This document shows, one piece after another, positions 1 through 11,118 of a DNA stretch of 64,000 nt (the first letter of the stretch is position 1; each line of letters starts with the position of its first letter). The DNA lies in the NCBI GenBank assembly GCA_977006965.1, contig OZ345365.1, forward strand, positions 2,170,001 to 2,234,000, given 5' to 3'. This DNA comes from Phymatolithon calcareum (lineage: Eukaryota > Rhodophyta > Florideophyceae > Hapalidiales). Below the pieces are notes generated by a model, which was given only the letters and a program-made list of their open reading frames with translations, did no database searches and was not told the DNA's origin. A program made the position numbers and the translations under genes.

Positions 1-2
1 CT

Positions 3-2112
3 CAGGGGATAGTAATATATAAGAGGGGGACAACACCTTTTTTATGAGGACTCATATGGATGTTGGAAAGCGGGAAATTAGATTCACACCCTCAATCGCA
101 CATAATCTTTGGGATTGTGCTCCACGTACAGTAAGCTGCGAGCTGTCGGCTAACACGTGCTGTAATCGCTGTTCAAATGGAGCACCCAAAAGAGCACTGC
201 AGTAAGATAAAATGAACAAACGCACTATATTGTGAACATCCTTGGAAACAGCGCTGCTCCACGAGGCGAACTACGTACCAGAGCGAAGTGCAGAAAGAAG
301 AAAGCGCCCAAACGCTGGGACTCCGCCTTATAGCTATTTCGAAAAATGGCTTATCTTCCGTGGAATTCGTGCGGCTCAAGAACACATCAGAAAGCCGGCT
401 TCGACTTTGCAGATACTCGGACAAGGGAGACCTGAGATAAAGAAGTGTAAAATGGCTTCGGATCTAGCTGGAGTTGTTTGCGTACCGCCGAAGCGAAAAT
501 TTTATCGTTATATCTATGGGAATTCGACATTTCGTTCGCAGTGAGGATATCGGAAAGTCATGGGTCGTGGATGGATCGGATTCGAAAGCGTATTTTGAAG
601 ACGGGATGTTAATTGAGAGAAATGTCAAAGGCCATGGTGGGGGCACAGCTCGGATCCAAGTTACACAAGAAAATCTCTCAACAGGTGAGGGGGGATATGT
701 GTTTAAACTACAGTTTCTTCCTTTGGGAAAGGGGAGGGCACATACATTTACCAGAACAGCCACGGCCTTCCCGAATTCTTCACTACAGTCCACTGCATTA
801 TTCACCGATTTTTCTACTCGTGCATTCAACTTTAGCCGCATCCTCCTCTTTTTGATATAAGATTTCAGCACCGTGTTTGACGTATAGCCAAGTGAAATGA
901 CCAATTTTGCGATCTTGGAGTCTGGTACCATAAAATCAAGATCGCTTTCCATGCCATCTTGAACATCGTTGAGACGTTTCCGATCTTGAACGCGAACTCT
1001 TTCAGGTGGTGCAGTTCCTGCGGACCGCATTGGATCGGCATTGCCGAGAGCCAGTGGCGCTATTCCAGTAGATGCGCCGAAAATGCTTTCTAGTTCCAAG
1101 TTCTCCGTTTACTGCAGAAGAGCACTTCGTATCTTGTCGCTACTTCCTGGTGTCGTGCTTGCTGGGTGCGATAAAACTGCCTGTGCGGCTGTACTCGCGG
1201 AATTTTCGGAACGTTCGCGTTCTGGGGATCATGAAGAATGCCTATGAGCATGAACCAGGAGTTCCATGGTTTCCGATACACCTGGGAGATCGGCCGCATC
1301 GGTAGCCCCTTCTTTCCCAGTATATGGTTCCGCATTCTCGTCCATTTCAACCGGCAGCTCGTGGAGAGAGTACACACCTGGGATGTGGTGCGTAAGTACG
1401 TACGAAAGAGCGGGGCGGAGATGGAAAAATGCGGTCGCGGAAGGGGACGGACAGGTTCGAAATTCATTCCGTCGTGTGTTCAGTGCAGAGGTATAACTAT
1501 GCACTCTCCTGAGTGCCCATGTCGACCAAATATCGCACTGTAATGCTTCTCGTTGAAGAGCAATATCTCGCGAACACTTTTCATCCCCGACTGAAGCACT
1601 CACAGAAAAATCAATGCGGTCAAGAACTGGTATGCTTATTTAATCCAAAAAATATCTACCGTGCTTCCCCTCCTCATTGTCAATCTTCTATGCTTACGAT
1701 AGGGAAATCAGAGTTGAACAAACCAGTTTTTCGAGCTCTTTTTTACGTTTTTCAACAAATCTGACCCCTCAAATTAGCTCAAAAAAGAACATGGCATCCC
1801 AGTGATGCGGTAACTTTGTCAGTCTTTAATTTTAAAAATAAATTACATCAGAAGAATCAGCGCATCTTGAAGATATGTGCTCTCAGAGACAGCTTACTAT
1901 AGACATGTGTTCCAGCCACAGGACACTCGCGCGCTCAGCTTAAAATCGTCCTTTAAACGTTGGAATATGGTTGTGCTCTTGACCAGAGGCAATCTAGTGG
2001 TATGATCACTAAATATGGACCAACCGTTTCGCACCATTTGGCATATGCGATTTGAGGGCGTTCCCGAAAAACCGGGAGTTGACGTCCCCCTCTTATATAT
2101 TACTATCCCCTG
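3..2112. mobile_element. DNA transposon with perfect 29-bp TIRs
   Basis: Bases 3-31 are an exact reverse complement of 2084-2112; the ends start CAGGGGATAG and point inwards. The 2.1-kb length and CAGGGG ends suit a cut-and-paste element. Only two bases precede the left end, so a target duplication cannot be judged. The right flank (from 2113) matches sequence at 49187, which shows the element sits inside an older repeat. I recognise no transposase inside, so it may be non-autonomous or of an unfamiliar family. Confidence 0.75.
700..1603 (-). pseudogene. Degenerate unrecognised ORF inside the TIR element
   Basis: One minus-strand frame runs through this stretch with stop codons near 1229 and 1110. 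The part from about 1090 to 720 has coding-like composition: a Glu/Asp/Arg-rich segment, then a Lys/Arg-rich patch (IKKRRMRLKL). No conserved domain was recognised. It could be a remnant of the element's own protein, or chance. The apparent start at 1099 is a TTG codon and should not be trusted. Confidence 0.3.
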
Positions 2113-2218
2113 GTCCACTCCAATCCTATACAGTGCAGTGCTGTACAGTAAAATTACAATCCCAGCCGCAGTATTATACACCGATGAAATTGAAACCTCT
2201 GTTTTGAAAAGGGCACTA
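2113..2218 (+). repeat. Older repeat, left part, split by the pogo insertion
   Basis: This segment matches 49187-49215 and 49560-49620, and is continued after the pogo element at 5474. A diverged relative lies at 19560-19725. It is the target sequence into which the pogo element jumped. Confidence 0.7.
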
Positions 2219-2289
2219 TCGTAGGGTCCCCCAATAATGGGCCACCCTAATAATGGGCCACATAAATTTTAGTAATAATATATGAGAAT

Positions 2290-4311
2290 ATGCCCAAAAT
2301 CGACATCGAAACACGATTTTGCGACTTTCTATGAGCCATTCTCGCCAAAACTATTGTGAAAAAGCCTATTCTGATGCGCTAATCGAAATCTGCGAGGCTG
2401 AATACGTAGGGAGAGGATGCTGATCTTTACGTAACGGTCATCGTCGGTGCGTTATCGCCATTTTCACGTAGGATTGCCTCTGAGAGTGGGCAGAGAGCTC
2501 ATCTTGGCCATCAGCATAGCGCCAAGATGAGCTCCTTCATCACTCTCAGCGACAGCCAGAAGCGTCTCGTTGCTGCAGTTCGTGAGCGCAAAGACAATCC
2601 GCAATCTTCCTTCGCACGCTCGGCAAGAAGTTCAGCGTCCCGCGTACGACACTGCAACGGGCATGCCTGACCGATGGGTCCGATGTAGCTATTCTCGGCA
2701 TGAGGGAGGGGAGAGGCAGAAAGCAAAGACTAAACCCGCAGGAGGAGCAGCTCATTGTAGATGCGGCTCTGGAGTTCCAGACAAACGGCACTCCGCTTTG
2801 TCGTGACTCTTTGCAAGACCTGGCTCAAACACTAATCCAATCTTTGCCACCTGAGCGGCGGGCTGCCTTCGACTTTAACGGGGAAAGACCAGGAAAGCGC
2901 TGGATAACGAAATTGCTCCAACGTTTCCCAGCCTTGTCTTTAAAAACAAAAGCAAACCTGGAACACGACCGTGCAGAGGCGATGACACCTGAAATCGTCG
3001 CAACCCACTTCGCTCATATTCAGGCGCTCTGTGTTAAGTACAACAGTCGGTAGGGAGCACACATCTTTAATCTCGATGAGTCGGGGTTTTTCAATTTGAG
3101 TCATGACTTTAGGAGGCCGGAAGAAGTGTATTGTAAGAAGAGGAACACGTGCTAATACAAGAGATGTGAAGTTCAGGGGCACTATTGACCATGTGACACT
3201 TATGCCCGTCGTTTCTGGTGCAGGGCAGGTATTTACACCAGTTATTGTTCTTCCGGGAGTTGAAGCGAAGGACATAAAACTGCAGGGTGGGGGCTTCCAG
3301 ACACCCGCCAATTTTCTCCCGGAGCCAAACTACTTATACTATAGAAAGGTCGCGGCTGTGGGCGGGGAAATATTTTAATCATGGGCACTGAACTTTACAG
3401 AGGAGACCACTTTTCTAAGAAGAGGCGGGAAGAAGTTGTTGCTGGTTTTTGATGGCTTTGCCGGACACTTAACGTTCCGCACTCTGAACCATTTAAAAAC
3501 AAATGGTATTATCGTTGCGGGGCTTCCTGCGAACTCTTCTCACTCTCTTCAACCCCTCGATGTGGGTGTGTTTGGTCCATTGAAGGATAAGTTTCGTCAA
3601 CAGTTGTCTGCTCGGTCTGTAATATCTTCAAAGAACGAAAGGAACGATATTTACACAGTTTGTGAACTCTTACGGAGGGTATAACATCAAACAGTCACAG
3701 CAGCAAACATCACTGCGGGATTTCAACGCAGTGGTCTTTGGGTACAGTCAGCGCAAGGACCAGATCCGACTAAGACTCGCAGTGAAGACGTCACATCTTC
3801 GGCGATAAGTAAGTCCCTGATAGAAGAAATGCCGGCGACAAGGAGTACGGCTACACAGATCCGACGAACCCCAGGCTCGTATTGAAAACTACAGACAACT
3901 TTACGATTTGTTTCTTTCGAGGTCGGAGCAACTTTGCTCCGATGGTGCAATTGTTCTGGAAAGTGGCACTATAAAAGTATCAACGCTTAGTGGGGCAACA
4001 TTGACAAGCGACAACGTTCTATTAACACTGGAGGAGGCTGAAAAGAGAAAGGCTCAAGAAGCTGCAAGGAAAGCAGCAGCAGCGGAGGACCGCTTACGCA
4101 GGAAGGAAGTTGTTGCTGCAAAACAGCAGGAAAACGGGTTGAAAAAATTCTGAGGAAGAAAAAAGGCGAAGTCGAAGAGGCTGCCCAGCAGGAGCACAAG
4201 AGTGCTCGGGTTTGCCGGCGTCAGCGTCTCAAGGAGACTCGCGCAGACAGGCGCGACCGTGCCAAGCGACGACGCCTGAAATTTGCTGACCGCCAAGTTG
4301 CATCATGTTGA
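2290..4311 (+). pseudogene. pogo-like (DDE_1) transposase, degraded
   Basis: This would have cut and pasted the surrounding element. Pieces in several frames give the family layout. An N-terminal psq-type helix-turn-helix region lies around 2520-2700. A CENPB-like second DNA-binding region follows (about 2700-3050, containing GKRWITKLLQRFPAL). Then comes the DDE_1 catalytic core: a first Asp in NLDESGF (about 3070), a second in VFDGFAGH (about 3446) and a third in LQPLDVGVFGPLK (about 3555). The second and third Asp are 35 residues apart, in the pogo range. A Lys/Arg/Ala-rich tail ends at 4311 (DRAKRRRLKFADRQVASC). Stops and frameshifts occur near 2320, 2560, 3051, 3376 and 3682, so it is dead. 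The basic tail and the family assignment are clear. Confidence 0.88.
2495..2534. repeat. Perfect 14-bp stem, 12-nt loop inverted repeat in pogo
   Basis: GAGCTCATCTTGGC at 2495-2508 pairs with 2521-2534. Flanking TGAGAGTG and CACTCTCA extend the symmetry. The second pogo copy keeps both arms exactly (near 48616-48656) while the loop differs. It may be a transposase binding site or a structural element. Confidence 0.8.
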
Positions 4312-4590
4312 AATTGAAATCTTGAATTGATGATACTTTTATGTGTAATGAATTTTCTGACCAATTAAAATGAGTGGCCCAGATTTAGAGCACCGATCCT
4401 GAAATTGTGGAATTCAGAACCTAACTTGTTTCATTGGCTACAGGAAAATCTTCCCTTGCTGTGCGAGTGCCGTGACGCCACGTGAGTGGCTCATGTCGTA
4501 AGCTTAACAACGATGTAGGATACATATGAAACATCAAACTCAATTTATATTTTGCATTTATTTTTATGAGCGCCTGCAGAGTGGCCATTA

Positions 4591-5453
4591 CAGGGGGGGT
4601 CGCTATATAGTGCCACATAGAACCAGACTAAAAAAATGCGCACTATTTAGGTTCCGCACTACATGAAATTTGAGGGACCGTTTCGCACTACTGTAAGCGT
4701 ATTTGCCTTGACCCCAACGACGTTGTACGGAGAACGGGGAGGACGATTTTACTGGCATGTTTTATCTTCCGAACGCTTGTTGAACATCTCTGAGACAAGT
4801 AGCTGTCTCTGCTTCTCATTGTTCTGCTTACGGATAGTGTCTATGAATACCCGAAATTCTCGTTGAAGATGACTACTAGCGTCAGGAAGGTTACACAAAA
4901 CGCGGACTCTTGGAGAGGGCGAAACATGGTGTGCAGCTCAGTGAGAGCTTGGGGAGATGCGATAACCGTAGAAACTTCTTCGTCTTCGCTTTCATTGTCA
5001 GGTTCTATTGGGCTTTGGGCTACAACCTCCTCCAATATATCCGAAACATTGGAAACGAACGCCTCTTGAACGTCTGTATCATCTTCAACCTCAAAGCAAT
5101 GCTCCAAATCCTCGTGTCTGACGTCATCATCGATTTCAGCTCCCAGGATGTCGTCACTCGGTAAACTGACCTTCAGTTTACGCAACATCTCGATACCGTC
5201 GCTGACAGCATGCGAAGTGCTTCAAGCTTTTGTTGAAGCGTCAGCCGCGTTCTCTTCTGCCCTGGGTGCCCCATCACTGTCGGCGGCGTGAAGATGGTGA
5301 GCTGAGGAGACGAAGAGGAGAATGGCGGCCAGGAATGCCCTGTAAGCAGCCACAGCCTGTGTCTTTGATATGATAATCGTGCCAGCCCAAAATGGGTGGC
5401 ACTAATTAGAGGGTGGCACTATATAACCCGGCACTATATAGCGAAGCCCCCTG
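4591..5453. mobile_element. Nested Tigger/pogo-like non-autonomous transposon
   Basis: This 863-bp element has TIRs starting CAGGGGG and sharing TCGCTATATAGTGCC, and is flanked by TA at 4589-4590 and 5454-5455. It sits in the right end of the pogo element. Its interior keeps the two ends of a transposase gene with the catalytic middle missing, which is typical of an internal-deletion derivative. Confidence 0.88.
4841..5274 (-). pseudogene. Internally deleted Tigger-like transposase remnant
   Basis: From the ATG at 5274 the minus strand reads an N-terminal psq helix-turn-helix start (KRTRLTLQQKLEAL), then shifts frame near 5190 into an acidic C-terminal region (HEDLEHCFEVEDDTDVQEAF; DNESEDEE), a usual tail of jerky/Tigger transposases. 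The whole DDE core is absent. The protein cannot catalyse transposition; the element would have depended on a full-length relative. Confidence 0.65.
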
Positions 5454-5473
5454 TATTAGGGGACCCTACGATA

Positions 5474-5866
5474 TCAATACCACATGAGGCGGTGTTGAGA
5501 AACCCCTCATGTAGAACCTCAACAAAGGCAAGTCAAATGAATCCACCACCTGTGTACCCTTCTTTATTTAACGGAATTAATGGTTGCTTGCAAACCTGGA
5601 AGTTGCAATCGTTCTGAGTCTCACCCTTAACTTTTGATTAAATTTTGACATAGATATTTTCTCTCCCTTGCAGCAGACTCATCGAGACTCACTACCCATT
5701 TGCTGAGTTATGTTTTTCATAACGGTTTCCCTTGATGCATAGCTGACAAGCATATCAGTCCTAGTGTCTATTTGACGGGAATTTTCCCTCAACTGAGGGA
5801 ATGAGAATCATTTGATTTTTACCTACGAAAGTTACTCATTACTAGGCTCATAAAAAGCATCAAGCT
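5474..5866 (+). repeat. Older repeat, right part
   Basis: Continues 2113-2218 across the pogo insertion and matches 49622-49660 and 51440-52046. It contains, at 5759-5769, the uninterrupted TCCTAGTGTCT site that is duplicated around a LINE insertion at 51723-51942. Confidence 0.75.
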
Positions 5867-6484
5867 CATGTATGTATGCAGCATGCTTAGAAAAACAGTG
5901 TCTACCAGTTGAAGTGCCACATATGTTGATTGCGGCGCCATCAAGCTTATTACATGATAAGCACACGAGGGTCATTTCATTAACTCAGCAGACTCTGCAG
6001 TTGTTTTGCACAGCAGAATTAGTCATCAGACCACCTGCAGTCTATCTTTTTATCTTCGTGGAAGTTAAGAGGGCTACAACACCGCCCCAGGAGCACTTGT
6101 ACATTCTGGAGTACAGGACATCGACGAATATTGCGCGAGGAAAATGAATCCTAGAGGAAAATGCGCCTTGTACCAGCGTATGTCGCCACTAGACGGCAGA
6201 GTACAACTGTAATATAGGCAGTTTCACCTTCGAAATTTCGCCCTCTGCCATGGTCGCCAACTCAAGATACAGCATGCTCTCACTTCTTCCTTAGGCTAAA
6301 TTCTGTACCTCGCAACCTTTCTCCTGTTTACGGTGGATGGCAATGTATGGAAGCAGGCCTTTTTTAATCCAATGTTGCCCGTTGCCATACCAAAGATATA
6401 TGAGCTCGTCAAAAGAAATCAGGTCTAAAGGAGACACAGCGGGCCTTTTGTCATCATTAATGGCATCGACAAAATCCTGAACGG
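5867..6484. other. No gene recognised
   Basis: Only short, unconvincing reading frames occur here (for example 5872-6147 plus and 6291-6518 minus). The right edge abuts the 3' end of a minus-strand LINE-A copy. Confidence 0.5.
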
Positions 6485-9203
6485 GGAGATTTTGTTGATT
6501 TATTTTAAAAGCTCCCAAGGCTTCTCTTCAAGAGTAGCAGGGCCGCTTTCGTACGATTTTCTAAGCTAACGTAGTTTGACTATTCAGTGTATCCTTGATT
6601 CGTATTTCTCTCCCAACAAGTGCACTAGTGAGTCCCTTACATTCATATTCAGTTTCAGGACTAATCTTGGATGAAGATAGAATGCGTTGGAGTGCGACCA
6701 GCTCAATCACGGCTGTGACACCAAAGTATGCACCTAGTACTGATGTTATCCAAAGAGGTGCTCTGTTGAATATCAGCGGTAGGCATCGCAACCGTGTCGA
6801 CCTTTCTCTTACGCGGAGAACCACCCGTAGATTTTTCGAATCAGTTGATATCTCGAGCGATCATCCCTCTTCTTCCTTTGACCATAACTCAATTATTTCT
6901 TTTTGTCGCCCTTTCTTTGAGACTGAGCCCTATTCCCTATTTATCGAGAGCTTGCTGCAGATCTTCATATTTCTTGAGGCACTCTATGCCCTTGGTTGCC
7001 TCCTTAATGTCTTCATCTCTCCCAGAATACTCATCTGCCTCATCGAGGCCCTTCTTCTGTCTCACTAGACTCGCAGAGAACCTTTCTGCTTCGTTTCTTC
7101 TCCTCATGGCTGGTGGTTCTAGTCGGCACAGAACTCGCATTCTTCCATGGCGGTGATGGGCATATGACCCAAAACCATTCTTGAAGAATAAACATTCTGC
7201 AGATTTGATTGCTGATTGTATTCGCTTTGTCAGTGGCGTCACGTGGTGTGCATACTCCCACGTTGGCAAAATAAGCGACTTGAAGATTCTAATGCATGAC
7301 ATAGGCTGAAAGCCTCGAACATTGACTCCAATATCTCGCAGTTTGTGTATGCACCCCACTGCATTTCGTACTCTTGCTATTGCCATGTCGTCTGTTACGA
7401 ATTTGTGGTTCATGCTTATCCCGAGATACGAGAGCCTCCATGCTTGATGAAACCCACGAGGGTTTCAGAAGATATGCCACCATCCTTCCTATTTCGTCGG
7501 GTAGCTTCTGCTCGAGTCTTTTCATGAGGATGTCTCGTGGCACCCTGTCATATTTTTTTTTTGAATTTTGAATTTATTAAACGTCATATGCTGCAGAGAG
7601 GTCAAGAACCGCGACAAAAGGATGTCCAACTTTCATGGTACATTTTGCACGAAGTATCGCAATAAATGTGCTCTTGTCTTTTCGGAACCCTAGTTGGGCA
7701 CTGTTAAAGCGGTAGCGTTCCCTTATGTATGAGTCGAGTTCGGAATCGATGATTTTCTAGGCTTTACTTAATGGCGACATAGGTCTGTAGTTCGCTGCAA
7801 CATGGGGTGGGCTTTTTTTGGACACAGGGATCAGAGTGGCTTGGCGCTACGCTCTTGGAAACACTTGAGCCTCCCACATGTCTCCTATGAGGCTATCAAT
7901 ATACTCAGTCCGGCTTCCTTATTCGCATGCATCATTTCAATTGCCACTCCGTCAGGGCCGACAGCCTTCCCTTTTGGTGCTCAGTTGAATGCCCTAGTAA
8001 TGTGCCGCCTCGTTTCCCTGTTGACTGTAAACGCCTTTAATGGCACATTACAGTCTTTTTCAGCCTTGCACACATTAGAAATATATGCAGAGAACTTGCT
8101 TGCATGTACTGGAGCTCCGATTGCCGTGTTCAACCCTTTCCTTCTTGTTTTTGACTTCATCAAAATCCTGAACGAGCGCCCACCGGTACTCTACGTTCGA
8201 GAGAGTGCCTTATTCACTTGGTTTCATGCTGATTGCGAGTACCGGAGGGACTCGAAGAACCTGTCTCCGGTAATCTCAGTGGTTAAAAATGAAGGAGCGA
8301 GAATATACTTGTTCCCCATGGTAGATTTCCATAAAACTCTTTGTGTCCGACTCAAACCTAGTCACGAGGACGAGTTTTCCCAAAATCTTAAGGAGCTATG
8401 CCACCGAAGTCTCCATTCTTCCTATTCGTTTCCCCTTAGTGGACGCCAAAGCAACAAGTGTTCGCAGGTTCTCTTGGCGAAACATCTTCATGAAGAAATT
8501 GTACCGTGTGTGTTGAACAAGATGCATCCGTTCTCAAATATAGCATCTCCGTTTATAGTGCGAACTTTCTAAAACTGTCGGGGATTCCTTCCCCCAATTG
8601 GACATAGAACTTAGCGTTCGAACCATGGCACTACATGAGGAAAATTACTCTTCTCACGGTCTGGCGCAATAATATCAAGCTCTTCTTGCGATGATTGGTC
8701 ACAAGAACTATGCAGGATGTAGGCGAGAGAGCCCGGAAGAGAGCATTCAGAGCTGCGGTTCATTGCATCGCTGTTTTGTTGCCTTCTGTCGAGAGTGTGG
8801 TTGATACTAAACGGGAAACTTGGCATTTTGCAAAGAAGATTGGCGACCGAGAGTACTGTAAGCTAGTTTTACTAGTATAGATTTTTGCCGGCTGGGACTG
8901 GATACAATCATTCGAGAGGAAGGAGCACCTTCGTCTGCCTTTGTTACCTTGCTGCTAACGATGTTGAAAGTTTTAATCTTTGTCTTCTCTATCAGTTCCT
9001 GAACTAGGATCCCTTTCACGCGCAGTGACGCGCTTGCGCGAAATTTTATTTACTGGACGAGTGCCGCTCACCGTTTTTGTCTTCGAAAACGCCCCAGACA
9101 GTCGTAGGCACTCGGCGAGACTAGTCACTGATGTTGCCGTGGTGTTTACAGCTGCATCGACCACTTGGCGCGGATCTTTTTCTCGCGACATGACAGATGT
9201 TTT
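6485..9203 (-). pseudogene. LINE-A copy: reverse transcriptase remnant
   Basis: A non-LTR retrotransposon on the minus strand. Its reverse transcriptase would copy the element RNA at the target site. From 5' to 3': a possible ORF1 start at 9191 (MSREKDPRQVV); a region upstream of the reverse transcriptase near 8163 (ASKFSAYISNVCKAEKD); palm segments near 7900-7290 (MPRDILMKRLEQKLPDEI); the thumb and C-terminus at 7413-6561 (IARVRNAVGCIHKLRDIG, FKSLILPTWEYAHHVTPL). It matches the copy at 52170-54620 throughout. The segment that should carry the FADD catalytic box is deleted near 7440. Several frameshifts and stops are present. The 3' end is GGGAGCTTTTAAAATAAAT (minus strand) near 6485. Confidence 0.82.
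7554..7582 (-). mobile_element. 29-bp micro-insertion flanked by 7-bp direct repeats
   Basis: Inside the LINE-A reverse transcriptase, GTCATAT occurs at 7547-7553 and again at 7583-7589, bracketing 29 bases that on the minus strand read GTTTAATAAATTC, AAAATTC and an A run. The same 3' end (GTTTAAGAAATTC) terminates LINE-E at 9204-9231. This looks like an extremely 5'-truncated retrotransposition of a LINE-E-like tail. The uninterrupted LINE-A copy at 53232 supports the insertion. Confidence 0.6.
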
Positions 9204-10560
9204 CTTGAATTTTAGAATTTCTTAAACGCCCTCAGAAGCACTCATGGGACTGCAAGGGAGATGCGTTTAAGCAGCTACGCTCACGTAGCTTCGATCATCT
9301 ACTCAAATCCGTGTAATCTGGGCTAACGTTGTAGCCCTAGATCAAAACACATCTCCCGGAAAAGGGCGGAGGGAAAAGCTTGGCGTCCATTGGTCAGATT
9401 TCCTATGGGGCTCAGAGTCGCAGCTCAGTTGACGCCTTGTCTATTCCATGTCGTCATAAAAGACAATAGTGAAGAAGAGTAGCTTGTCTAGAGCTTTTCA
9501 GAGATGTTGATCTCCTCTTCGGTAAGGTGATTCCTTCCGAGGTATTCTTCGAGGTAGCTCATGAGGGTCGGTATAGTGTCACCGAATTCTTCTGCGAGAA
9601 GTGATGTGCTCATTGGGGGGAACCGACTGAATGCCCACTTTACCGCTAATTGGCGGTACAGTGTTTTCGGGATTCTGATGATCCCCGGGGTGGACCAGTG
9701 CAGATGGTACAGAATTTACCTCTTTTTTTTTGACTCCAATATGTCTCCTTTCTCTTTGAAGAGCAATATTTTGCTGAAACTCCCTGCTTGAGGAAATTCA
9801 GTGCCGTCTCGAAAACGTCATATTGTAACATTGCCGATATGTCTCGACTAACCCATTGCAGGTCCTCCACGTCTCTTTCTTCGATTGGGACGGCAAGGAG
9901 GCTCTTTTTCTTCGATCTCTCTCGCTTCAGTATTCTGAGTGTTAAAATTTTCTCCAGTTTTCGGCATTGTGAATTCGGCGAAGAAGACGAAGTCTGACAA
10001 AGCGGTTTTCGATATTGGACAGAATACTTGTGCGAAAAATGTTTGCTCAACTTCTGCGATTGCTGTATGGACTCTCAACGTCAATGGCGTCAGATGCATG
10101 GGATACTTCCATCTTGGCTGTATCAACGTCTTATCGGTCTTCACTGCTTTCAAAGGGCTGAGTGCCCGCAAGGAGACACGCAGGGACGTCAGTTGATAGA
10201 CCGCGATCTTGGCCTTTCAGATGCACTCAAGAATTTTTGAGTCGGTAACTCCCGCATTGCTGAGTGAGATGTCAAGGTAAGAGACTTTTCTGACCTTTTC
10301 CAACGTTTTCCCTGTAGCTTGAAAATGGATGATCTTGTTCCGTCCAAGAGAAGAACTTCAGTCTTTCCAGCTTTCGTGTTCCAAATCATCTGTCTGCCCC
10401 TTGCCCATTTCGATTCTATATTTAATGGTATCTATAGTTGCCGGAAAAAATCAGAAACTTAGAATAGCAACTTGCTGCCAACTGGGGAAAGTTGCGCCCA
10501 CTCGACTGAGTAAGGATTCTTGTTGAGAAACTGTTCGGTAGCTTCTCCTTTTTTGCTTGC
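9204..10560 (-). pseudogene. LINE-E copy: reverse transcriptase C-terminal half
   Basis: Minus-strand remnant of a LINE reverse transcriptase. Fragments in several frames give the post-palm region (MIWNTKAGKTEVLLLDG at about 10389), a YLG-type segment near 10270, and the thumb (LIQPRWKYPMHLTPL, IAEVEQTFFAQVF, 10171-10000), followed by a basic C-terminal region to about 9650. The 3' untranslated part ends at 9204 with a GGGCGTTTAAGAAATTC tail, directly abutting LINE-A. A second fragment of the same family is at 54620-54885. The N-terminal palm is missing. Confidence 0.7.
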
Positions 10561-11108
10561 TTAACTTTTTCTAGTGTCTCATTATATACTACTTTAAACA
10601 CGATCATACTGAGGAGAAAAACCTATATAAAAGCTTCCCCAGATGTTTCTACTAACATCGAAAAGGTTCTAGAAACCACTATGTAAAAACTCTAGTAGTC
10701 ACTAAGTAAAATCTAGAAACTACGGGAATAATAGTTCGGCTCTATTTGGACAGAATCAGCCTTGAAGGATCGAGACATTGATCTATTCAACTAATTTAAA
10801 TTTCAGTACAGCAGTATCCTAGCAACTGTACAAATTGATCAAAAGTACTTTGCATAGTGTATTGGAGTTGTGTAGTAGAGTGTAAACCATGTGGTGTTAT
10901 GTACACTTCTTATTAAAATACAATTGTTATAGACAATCCAAAGTGACAGTATTATTGTAGTAAAAAAGTATAAAGGATAATAAAAGTATGCTTTGCACAT
11001 GTCCCTGTATTCGGTAAGTGTGAAATACGAAAGATACTTAGAAGTAAAGAAAATATATATTGGGATCCGTAACTGTTCATATCACGAGATAAACACGAGC
11101 TTCTGTTT
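10561..11108. other. AT-rich intergenic stretch, nothing recognised
   Basis: No open frame of note and no recognised repeat. Composition is clearly more AT-rich than the flanking elements. Confidence 0.5.
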
Positions 11109-11118
11109 AAAAGAAAAT

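Larger units (their letters stand above)
2219..5471 (+). mobile_element. pogo-family DNA transposon, near full length, with a nested element
   Basis: The ends are inverted repeats beginning TCGTAGGGTCCCC, flanked by TA at 2217-2218 and 5472-5473, the target duplication of Tc1/mariner/pogo elements. A paralogous site without the insertion is at 49611-49640 and shows a single TA at 49620-49621. The right end is interrupted at 4589-4590 by a second transposon; removing it restores a right end matching the one at 22091. A transposase pseudogene fills 2290-4311. Confidence 0.9.

Noticed and set aside
7802-8572. 256-codon plus-strand frame
   Set aside because: It is antisense to the LINE-A reverse transcriptase, whose residues are recognisable on the minus strand.
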